DNA from: Yinghuangia seranimata
Lineage (GTDB): Bacteria > Actinomycetota > Actinomycetes > Streptomycetales > Streptomycetaceae
NCBI RefSeq assembly: GCF_029953285.1
Contig: NZ_JASAOI010000008.1
Span: 62,001-126,000, forward strand
Reading direction: 5' to 3'
DNA: 64,000 bases
This document shows positions 7,625 to 14,547 of this stretch, one piece after another. How positions within the stretch are numbered: the stretch's first letter is position 1; each line of letters starts with the position of its first letter. The position numbers and the translations under genes were made by a program. The notes under the pieces are model-generated. The model saw only the letters and a program-made list of their open reading frames with translations. It did not search any database and had not been told where the DNA came from.

Positions 7625-9034
7625 ATGCCTCTGGAGTGGTCCAGTTCGCCACCCGAACTACTGCTGGCCGTGGACCGGACGAGCAGCCGTCCACTGCGCG
7701 CACAGGTCGAGCACGGCCTGCGGGACGCCATCCGCACCGGCCGCCTGCGCGTCGGCGAACGCCTGCCGTCCACCCGGGAGTTCGCCCGCGCCCTCGGCCT
7801 CTCCCGAGGGCTTGTCCAGGAGTGCTACGCACAACTGCTGGCCGAGGGCTACCTGGTGACGCGGGCGGGTTCGGCCACGCGGGTGGCGGCGGGTGCCGTC
7901 GCACAAACCGGGCCCGCGCCGTCGTCCGGTGAAACACCGCGGCTGACCGTCGACTTCCGCACGGGCGTACCCGACCTGCGTTCCTTCCCGGTCGACGACT
8001 GGCTGTGGGCCACCCGTGAGGCGGCGCGCACGCTGCCGACGGCCGCGCTCGACTACGGCGACCCGCGCGGCAGCGCGGCCCTGCGGGAGGTGCTGGCCGC
8101 GTACCTGCGCCGGGTCCGCGCCGCCGCGGCCGACCCGGAGCACATCGTCGTCTGCGGCGGCTACGCCCAGGGCCTGACGCTCGCGCTGCACGTCCTCGCG
8201 CGCGGCGGCGTCCGGACCGTCGCGTACGAGAACCCCGGTTCGCCCGTGGCCGTCGGCGAGGCGGCCGCGGCGGCGGGGCTGCGCGCCGTCCCGGTGCCGG
8301 TCGACGAACACGGCCTCGACGTGGACGCGCTGGCCGCGACCGACGCCCGCGCGGTCGTCGTCACGCCCGCGCACCAGTGGCCGACCGGCGTACTGCTCGC
8401 CCCCGAGCGCCGCCTGGCGCTGCTCGCCTGGGCGCGCGACCGCGACGCCGTCGTCATCGAGGACGACTACGACGCCGAGTTCCGCTACGACCGCGAGCCG
8501 GTCGGCGCGTTGCAGGGCCTCGCCCCGGACCTCGTCATCGCGATCGGCACGGTGAGCAAGTCCCTCGTGCCGGCGCTGCGCATCGGCTGGATGGTCTGCC
8601 CGCCGCACCTCGCCGGCCCCGTCACCGAGCACAAGCACCGCAGCGACCGCGGATCGCCGACCCTCGACCAGCACGCCCTGGCCCGGCTGATCGAGTCGGG
8701 CCGCTTCGACCGGCACCTGCGGCGCATGCGGACGACGTACGCGCTGCGCCGCACCGCGCTCCTCGACGCGCTCGCCGAACACGCCCCCGGCGTGCGGGTC
8801 ACCGGACTGGCCGCCGGCTTCCACGCCGTCGCGCACCTTCCGGAAGGCGTCGACGAACAGGCCGTCGTGGCGGCCGCGAAAGCGCGTTCGGTCGGCCTCT
8901 ACGGCATGAGCGGGCAGCACGCGTCGCACTCCGCGACGCCGCCGCGTCTCGTGCTCGGCTTCGGCAACGTAGGTGAACGCGCCATCGCCGAGGGCGTCGC
9001 CGCGGTGGGCGACCTCCTGGCCGGTCGGTCGTAG
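7625..9034 (+). CDS. MocR-family (GntR/aminotransferase) transcriptional regulator
   Basis: A 469-residue fusion. Residues about 20-85 form a GntR winged helix (LRDAIRTGRLRVGERLPSTREFARALGLSRGLVQECYAQLLAEGYL). From about residue 105 a fold-type I PLP aminotransferase-like domain follows, with the conserved VIEDDYDAEFRYDR loop and the PLP lysine in GTVSKSLVPALRIGWM. MocR proteins bind PLP or its adducts as effectors and act on divergent genes. The ATG at 7625 lies 3 nt after the palindrome. The likely target is the divergent MFS gene, perhaps plus its own promoter. Confidence 0.9.
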   Translation: MPLEWSSSPPELLLAVDRTSSRPLRAQVEHGLRDAIRTGRLRVGERLPSTREFARALGLSRGLVQECYAQLLAEGYLVTRAGSATRVAAGAVAQTGPAPSSGETPRLTVDFRTGVPDLRSFPVDDWLWATREAARTLPTAALDYGDPRGSAALREVLAAYLRRVRAAAADPEHIVVCGGYAQGLTLALHVLARGGVRTVAYENPGSPVAVGEAAAAAGLRAVPVPVDEHGLDVDALAATDARAVVVTPAHQWPTGVLLAPERRLALLAWARDRDAVVIEDDYDAEFRYDREPVGALQGLAPDLVIAIGTVSKSLVPALRIGWMVCPPHLAGPVTEHKHRSDRGSPTLDQHALARLIESGRFDRHLRRMRTTYALRRTALLDALAEHAPGVRVTGLAAGFHAVAHLPEGVDEQAVVAAAKARSVGLYGMSGQHASHSATPPRLVLGFGNVGERAIAEGVAAVGDLLAGRS

Positions 9035-9061
9035 CGTGCGGCGCGTCTGGAACGCCCCGGG

Positions 9062-9922
9062 TCAGCGGCCGTAGACCCGCACGTAGTCGACCAGCATCGT
9101 GGCCGGGAAGACCGTCGTGTCGTCCGGCGGGCCGGGCCATTCGCCGCCGACGGCGAGGTTCAGCAGGAGGAAGAACCCGTGGTCGAAGACCCAGGTCCGG
9201 CCCTCGGGCAGGGAGGCGCGGTCGAGGGCGAAGTACGGCGTGCCGTCGAGCGACCACGTGATCCTGTCAGGCGCCCACTCGACGGCGTACGTGTGGAAGG
9301 CGTCGCTCAGCGCGGCCCCGTCCGGCAGCCGGGTGCTGCCGCCCATGCCCTTGTCGCCGAAGCCGGGGGCGTGCGCCGTCCCGTACAGCGTGGCCGGGTC
9401 GCTGCCGAGGATCTCCATGACGTCGATCTCGCCGTTGGCGGGCCAGGGATGGCGCTCGATGTCCGCGCCGAGCATCCAGAACGCCGGCCAGATCCCCTGC
9501 CCTGACGGGATCCGGATGCGCGCCTCGAACCGCCCGTACTTCTGGGCGAAGCGGTCCTTGGTGTTGAGGCGCGCCGAGGTGATGTCGCAGGTGCCCTCGG
9601 GGCACGGAGCCATTCCCGGCAGGGTCTCGCGGCGCGCGGTGACGGCGAGGTGGCCGGAGCCGTCGAGCGAGGCGTTCTGGGGGCGATCGGTGTAGTACTC
9701 CCACTCGCTGTTGCCCCACGAGGGTTCGCCGCCGAGGTCGAAGCCCCACTTGCCGGGGTTCGGGCGAGTCCCGGCGGCGCCGTCGAACTCGTCGGACCAC
9801 ACCAGGCGCCAGGCGTCCGACGCCGGACGAGCCGGGTGGGAGTCGCTCCCGGACGACGAACAGCCGGTCGCGGCAGCCAACGCCAAGGCGAGCCCCAGCA
9901 CCGCCGGTCGGATCCCGCGCAC
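9062..9922 (-). CDS. GH16-family endo-beta-glucanase lipoprotein
   Basis: A 286-residue secreted glycoside hydrolase. The signal peptide ends in the lipobox ATGC (Cys21), so it is probably tethered to the cell surface. The catalytic signature is GEIDVMEILG: the first glutamate is the nucleophile and the last the acid/base of family 16. Aromatic sugar-binding stretches (GNSEWEYYTDRPQN, GIWPAFWMLG, FHTYAVEWAPDRITW, FLLLNLAVGGEWPG) match bacterial laminarinases, so beta-1,3- or beta-1,3-1,4-glucan is the probable substrate. The 3' end faces the MocR gene with only 27 nt between them. Confidence 0.9.
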   Translation of the reverse strand: MRGIRPAVLGLALALAAATGCSSSGSDSHPARPASDAWRLVWSDEFDGAAGTRPNPGKWGFDLGGEPSWGNSEWEYYTDRPQNASLDGSGHLAVTARRETLPGMAPCPEGTCDITSARLNTKDRFAQKYGRFEARIRIPSGQGIWPAFWMLGADIERHPWPANGEIDVMEILGSDPATLYGTAHAPGFGDKGMGGSTRLPDGAALSDAFHTYAVEWAPDRITWSLDGTPYFALDRASLPEGRTWVFDHGFFLLLNLAVGGEWPGPPDDTTVFPATMLVDYVRVYGR

Positions 9923-10366
9923 CGTTCGCCCCCGTCGTGTCGTACCGGGCCGGGCCCGCGTGGCCCGGCCGGTGCGCGAGGGCGGTCTCCCCCAAGATCC
10001 CGAGCGCCGCAGCAGCCTACCCGGCGCCGCGCCCGCTCGCGGACTCCTGCGTCGAGGGATCGCGCGCCAGACCTTCGCGGCGCGCCCTGTCCGAGCGCGA
10101 GCCCTCGAGGCAGGGATTTTCTAGCACAGCCGCGGACCGCCAACCGAGTGGCTGCCATGTGCCGCGAATCGCCTCCGCGCCCGCCGGGATCCGGCAACGT
10201 CCCACATTTTCAAGGGCGTTCCATGACGAGCACGATTCGGGCCGGAGGCACCCGATTACCCCAGATGGACCAACGCCCCGGCAACCGGGCCAGCCGTCAG
10301 TTTTCGGTAGCAGCGCAGCGCCCCGAGGTTGACCGGCAAGCTGAACATGACGGCTAGGGTCTCCGG
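9923..10366. other. 444-nt intergenic region, no convincing gene
   Basis: This gap separates the divergent GH16 and ankyrin genes. Reading frames across it lack a ribosome site, actinomycete codon bias and recognisable motifs. On the minus strand a TAGGCT hexamer at about 10014-10019 could be a -10 for the GH16 gene. I did not find a CebR/LacI-type 14-bp palindrome. Confidence 0.5.
10355..10360 (+). promoter_or_regulatory. -10 box of the ankyrin gene (leaderless)
   Basis: TAGGGT lies 6 nt before the ATG, and no Shine-Dalgarno sequence is present. A TTGACC at 10329-10334 is 20 bp upstream, longer than ideal. The arrangement suggests leaderless transcription. Confidence 0.4.
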
Positions 10367-11005
10367 ATGGAGAAGCTGTTCCGGGCCGTTCGACACGGTG
10401 ACATCGCCGTGGTGACGGCCTTGCTCGACAAAAACCCCGCGCTGGTCGCCGCGGTGCGCAAGCCCCCGCCGAAGAAGGACGCGGGGCAGCAGCCGCTGGG
10501 CGTCGCCCTGAAGACGGGCCGGTACGACATCGCCCGCCTGCTGCTCGACCGCGGCGCCGACGTGAACTTCATCGAGGCCCCGGAGATCAGCGGCCGCCAG
10601 CCCGTGATCAACGACGCGCTCGAGGCCGCGGTCGCGGGCGCACTGGGCAACCGCCCTGCGACCGGCGCCGAGAGCCTCGCGGTCCTGAAGCTCATGCTGG
10701 AACGCGGCGCGGACGTCAAGGCTCCGCACCCCGACACCCGGCAGCCGGTGTTGTGGTGGGCGGTCTTCCGCGTGAAGTACCGGCGGTGGGCCGAGCTGAG
10801 CGCCGACGAGGTCGCCCGGCTCACCCCGGTGTTCCAGGCCCTGTCCGACGCGGGCGCCGACGCGGACGCGACCGACGAGTGGATCTGGTTCTACGGATCG
10901 GGCGAGGTGGCCTCGCGCGAGCGGACGAGCGTACGCGCGCAACTGTCCACCGGAACCACCGAGCCGGCACGCAGCCTTCTGGCGATCCTCGACCGCATCG
11001 AGTGA
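10367..11005 (+). CDS. Ankyrin-repeat protein
   Basis: A 212-residue cytoplasmic protein with two or three ankyrin units: LFRAVRHGDIAVVTALLDKNPALV at the start, PLGVALKTGRYDIARLLLDRGADVNF in the middle and SLAVLKLMLERGADVKAP after it. The tail (about residues 130-212) is more divergent. Such repeats bind other proteins; no catalytic domain is attached. Nothing nearby identifies a partner. The C-terminal ARSLLAILDRIE helix ends just before the stop. Confidence 0.8.
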   Translation: MEKLFRAVRHGDIAVVTALLDKNPALVAAVRKPPPKKDAGQQPLGVALKTGRYDIARLLLDRGADVNFIEAPEISGRQPVINDALEAAVAGALGNRPATGAESLAVLKLMLERGADVKAPHPDTRQPVLWWAVFRVKYRRWAELSADEVARLTPVFQALSDAGADADATDEWIWFYGSGEVASRERTSVRAQLSTGTTEPARSLLAILDRIE

Positions 11006-11081
11006 GCTCCGGCTCAAACCAGCTGCGCGAACGCCGACGCGTGTCCGTCCATAAGTCTCGTACTCGGTCGTACGTGGAGGA

Positions 11082-11105
11082 GCCGGGCCTAGACCAGCGC
11101 CCGGC
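11082..11105 (+). terminator. Hairpin downstream of the ankyrin gene
   Basis: GCCGGGC and GCCCGGC form a 7-bp stem with a 10-nt loop, about 80 nt after the ankyrin stop and 57 nt before the next start. No U-tract is present. Confidence 0.3.
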
Positions 11106-11161
11106 CCAAGGCGCGGCAGTGGCGGGCGATTAGACTCCCGGCCGAACCGGAGGGGGGCGCC

Positions 11162-11734
11162 ATGTTCGTGGCGCAGTGGACGCCGCCGTCCGGCGTGGAC
11201 TCCGGCCCGGTGGAGACGGGCCCGGCGTACACGCTCTTGACGATCGGCGCGGTCGTGGCCTGCCTGGGGGCACTCCTGCTCGCGGCGAAGGAGCGCCGGG
11301 GCGGCGGGTACCTCGTCGGTCTCGGCGTGACCATGGCCGCCTTGGGCGCGCTGGTGCTGCTCCTCAGATACAACCAGGACCGGTCCGAGAAGGACGCCCT
11401 CCACAACGCCGCGGAGTCGATCGCCAGGTCCGCGGTCGAGTCCGGCCGCCACTGCGCGACCGAGCCCCCGCCGTCCCCCTTCGTGTACCCGAGCGGCCTG
11501 TTGCCGGGCGGCGAGACGAGCTTCACGCCGCCGCCCTGCAGTCTGTCGCCGCGCGGCCAGGTGACGACCTACCTGCTCACCTCGGTGGGGCGGTTCCGGG
11601 CCGTGGAGGCCGCCTCGTTCGCCACGACGGGCGGCGTCACGGTGACCGACCCCCGGAACGGCGCCCAGGTCTGCGCAACGGTTCCGGACGACCCGCAGGG
11701 CACCTGGACCGTCAGCGACGGCCCCTGCCCCTGA
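11162..11734 (+). CDS. Small membrane protein with secreted Cys-rich tail
   Basis: A 190-residue protein I do not recognise. Two hydrophobic helices (AYTLLTIGAVVACLGALLLAA and GYLVGLGVTMAALGALVLLL, about residues 22-70) flank a short basic loop. A predicted extracytoplasmic domain follows, with cysteines in GRHCATEPP, PPPCSLSP, QVCATVP and DGPCP that could form two disulphides. GGAGGGGGG immediately precedes the ATG, and a TAGACT hexamer at 11131-11136 may be the -10. No neighbour suggests a role. Confidence 0.65.
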   Translation: MFVAQWTPPSGVDSGPVETGPAYTLLTIGAVVACLGALLLAAKERRGGGYLVGLGVTMAALGALVLLLRYNQDRSEKDALHNAAESIARSAVESGRHCATEPPPSPFVYPSGLLPGGETSFTPPPCSLSPRGQVTTYLLTSVGRFRAVEAASFATTGGVTVTDPRNGAQVCATVPDDPQGTWTVSDGPCP

Positions 11735-11808
11735 GCCCGTTCGGTGTCGGCCGGGGGGTATGCGGCACCAAGGCTCCGGGGCGGGCCCGCCAGGGCCTGT
11801 CTGGTGAA

Positions 11809-11916
11809 TCACGGCTTGGACCAGAGGAAGATCGCGGCCACGTGCAGCGCAGCTTGGTATCGCGTGGCGAGCTCGTCGGTGCGCACGGCGATGCCGCGCC
11901 ACTCTCGTACAACCCT
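11809..11916 (-). pseudogene. IS5-family transposase, C-terminal remnant
   Basis: Reading leftwards, the frame ending in the TGA at 11811-11809 gives REWRGIAVRTDELATRYQAA then LHVAAIFLWSKP. This matches the conserved C-terminus of IS5-group DDE transposases (WRGIA.R.DK.A..Y.AA....... LW). Upstream of about 11916 the same frame continues as Pro/Arg-rich sequence without the DDE residues, so only the last 35 or so codons survive. No start or inverted-repeat pair is visible. It lies in a 392-nt gene-free stretch (11735-12126), and the rest of that gap holds nothing I can identify. Confidence 0.65.
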
Positions 11917-12126
11917 CCGGGGGCGGACGGCGCCCTTCGTCAGCATCCGCGAGCAACACCGTCGCGTTGCAGCGGAAGGCGCTTCCGGCTCGCAGGCGGT
12001 GGTGCACGTGTGCGGTTACATCGCGGCAAAGAGGTCGGGCCACCGGGCCACCGGTCCGAACTCGGTGGTGAGCCGTCGTCCCCGGCCGGCTCCTGCGCCG
12101 CGGCGGGCCGGGGAGGCCGGTCTGAG

Positions 12127-14328
12127 TCAGCCGACGATGTCGAAGGCGTACAAGTGGTTGTCGGAGCTGCCGATGTACACCAGCCCGCCCGCCACGACGG
12201 GATCCGAGGCGGAGTAGCCGTTTGTCGCGTACGTCCGCTTCTTGACGCCGGTGGCGGCGTCGAGCGCGTACAGATTCTTGTCGCTGCTGAAGACGTAGAC
12301 CACGCCGTCGGCGACCGCCACCGCGTTCCAGACGTACCCTTCGGAGGCGAAGGTCCACTTCTTGGTGCCCGTCGCGGCGTCGAGTGCGTACAGGTTCTTG
12401 TCCTGGCTGCCGATGTACACGACCCCGTCGACCACCACCGGGCTCGCGTTGACGTCGTCGCCGGCCGTGTAGGTCCACTTCCTGTTACCGGTGGCGGCGT
12501 CGAGGGCGTGCACGTTTTTGTCGGCGCCGCCGCCGACGTACAGCACGCCGCCCGCCAGCGCCGGGGAGGAGAAGAGCTTGGGGCCGATGGTGTACGTCCA
12601 TTTCTTGGTACCGGTGGTGGCGTCGAGGGCGTAGACGTTCCCGTCGGTGCTGGTGGTGTACACCCGGCCGTCCCGCACCAGGAGACGCGAATCGATCTCG
12701 CCGTGACCGGTGGCGGAGGTCCACTTCCTGGTGCCGGTGGCAGGGTCCAGCGCGTACACGTTTCCGGTGCGACAGGCGACGAACAGCACGCCGCCCGCCA
12801 GCGCGGGGGACGCGTCGACCTCGGCGCCCGCGGCGTGCACCCACTTCTCGGCGCCGGTGACGGCGTCGAGCGCGTAGACGTTCGCGTCGCTGCTGCCGAC
12901 GTACACGACCCCGTTCGCCACCACCGGCGACGCTCCGACCCCGAGGCCGGTGGTGTACTCCCACTTCTTGGCCCCGGTGATCGCGTCGAGCGCGTACACC
13001 TTGTGGTCGCCGCCCCCGATGTAGACCACACCGTTCACGACCGCCGGCGACGATCCGACCCTCCCATCGGTCAGATACGTCCACGGCTTCCCGGGGGCGG
13101 AACGCTGCGCCGCGGGCGAGGGTGAGTCGGCCTCGTCGCCGGGGCCGGTCGGCTGGGACGCGGCCTGATTGCCGGGCGTGGCCTGCTGGGGCTTCCGGGG
13201 GTCGTCCGGGCCGTCGGTGAGGGTGAGGGCGGCGGTGACGCCCCCTGCGGCCACGGTCGCGGCGCCCGCGACGGCAAGCCACAGGAAGCGGCGACGGGCT
13301 GGGCGCGAGGTGTCTCCACCGGCGAGGCCACCTGCGGCCGGCCCTGGGTCGGGGCCGATGGTCACCGCGGCGTCGAGCGGAACCGCGTCCGGGTCGACCA
13401 CGGGTGCGGCCACTACCGTCGTCACGGCGGGCGGAGCGGCGGGCGGCGCAGCGGGCCGAGACGGCGACGAGGCCTGAGCCGGAGACAGCGACGAAGCCGA
13501 AGACGGCGCCAGCGGCGCAAGCCCATCCACCACCGCCCGCAACCGCCGATGCACTTCCTCCGCCGGAGCAGGCCTGTCTCCCGGCTCCTTCGCGAGCAAC
13601 TCCAGCACCAGGTCGTCCAGTTCGCCGGGGATCCCGGCGCGATGCTCCCCAGGGCGCGTAGGCGCCTTCCGCAAGTGCGCGTTCATCATCGACACCGCCC
13701 CCGTGGCCTGGAACGGCACCTTCCCCGTCAGCAGCTCGTGCAGGACGCAGCCGAGCGCGTACAGGTCCGAACGCGCGTCCCCGGGCTGCTCGTCGAAGCG
13801 CTCGGGCGGCATGTAGGCCAGGGTGCCCATCACCTTGCTGGAGTGGTTGGTGGACTCCACGAACCGGGCGATCCCGAAGTCCAGGATCTTGACCTGCCCT
13901 TCGGCGGTGAGCATCAGGTTCGCCGGCTTCAGGTCCCGGTGGACGATCCCCGCGGTGTGCGCGCGCCCCAGCGCCAGCGCCGCCTGCGCGGCCCAGTCCG
14001 CGGCGGTGGCCACCGCCGGAGGGCCCTGCTCGCGGAGTACCGCGGCCAGGTCGCGGCCGTCCACGAACTCCATGACCAGGTACAGCGCGCCGTCCGCGTC
14101 GTCCTGGCCGAGGTCGTACACGGTCACCACGCCCGGGTGGTGCAGCGCCCCGGCGGTGCGCGCCTCACGGAAGAACAGGGCCGCGCCCGAGGCGTCGCCC
14201 GTCGCGTGCGGGAGGAGCTTGACCGCGACGCGCCGTTCGATCAGCCGGTCCCGGCCCTCCCACACCTCCCCCATGCCGCCTCGCCCGACGAACCGGACCA
14301 GCTCGTACCGACCGGCCAACACCCGCAC
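12127..14328 (-). CDS. Ser/Thr protein kinase with extracellular PQQ-type beta-propeller
   Basis: About 733 residues. The N-terminal kinase has the P-loop GRGGMGEVW, the invariant Lys in RRVAVKLL, the catalytic loop HRDLKPAN, DFGIAR and the MPPE substrate loop, so it should be active. A Pro/Ala-rich linker leads to one transmembrane helix (FLWLAVAGAATVAAGGVTAAL), then about 320 extracytoplasmic residues made of eight repeats ending in YALDAxTGxKKWTY, the signature of PQQ/quinoprotein-like propellers. The layout is a receptor kinase with a propeller sensor. The GTG at 14326-14328 has GGGGG 6 nt upstream; a TTG seven codons earlier (14349) is an alternative. Confidence 0.92.
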   Translation of the reverse strand: MRVLAGRYELVRFVGRGGMGEVWEGRDRLIERRVAVKLLPHATGDASGAALFFREARTAGALHHPGVVTVYDLGQDDADGALYLVMEFVDGRDLAAVLREQGPPAVATAADWAAQAALALGRAHTAGIVHRDLKPANLMLTAEGQVKILDFGIARFVESTNHSSKVMGTLAYMPPERFDEQPGDARSDLYALGCVLHELLTGKVPFQATGAVSMMNAHLRKAPTRPGEHRAGIPGELDDLVLELLAKEPGDRPAPAEEVHRRLRAVVDGLAPLAPSSASSLSPAQASSPSRPAAPPAAPPAVTTVVAAPVVDPDAVPLDAAVTIGPDPGPAAGGLAGGDTSRPARRRFLWLAVAGAATVAAGGVTAALTLTDGPDDPRKPQQATPGNQAASQPTGPGDEADSPSPAAQRSAPGKPWTYLTDGRVGSSPAVVNGVVYIGGGDHKVYALDAITGAKKWEYTTGLGVGASPVVANGVVYVGSSDANVYALDAVTGAEKWVHAAGAEVDASPALAGGVLFVACRTGNVYALDPATGTRKWTSATGHGEIDSRLLVRDGRVYTTSTDGNVYALDATTGTKKWTYTIGPKLFSSPALAGGVLYVGGGADKNVHALDAATGNRKWTYTAGDDVNASPVVVDGVVYIGSQDKNLYALDAATGTKKWTFASEGYVWNAVAVADGVVYVFSSDKNLYALDAATGVKKRTYATNGYSASDPVVAGGLVYIGSSDNHLYAFDIVG

Positions 14329-14482
14329 ACGCAACCCCCGTTCGACCAACCGGCCACGCCACGCTCCGGCCTAAACCGGAAGGCCCCGCACGGCAACGCG
14401 CCCCAGCATCGCACTCCGGCCATGCCGGCAGCCCATAAGGCCCGCCTCGCGGCCCCGGGGCGAGGAACTCCCGTAACCCGAA

Positions 14483-14523
14483 GGCCCCTTCCCACCCGGC
14501 GGGAAGCCGGGCGGGAAGGGGCC
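14483..14523 (-). terminator. Strong hairpin terminator
   Basis: An 11-bp and a 6-bp perfect helix separated by one A/C mismatch (17 pairs in all, GGCCCCTTCCC-a-CCCGGC pairing with its complement) enclose the loop GGGAA. It lies 25-65 nt after the stop of the large secreted-protein gene and should end that transcript before the kinase gene. Confidence 0.7.
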
Positions 14524-14547
14524 GAAAGGCGGCGCGTCAGGCGTGGG

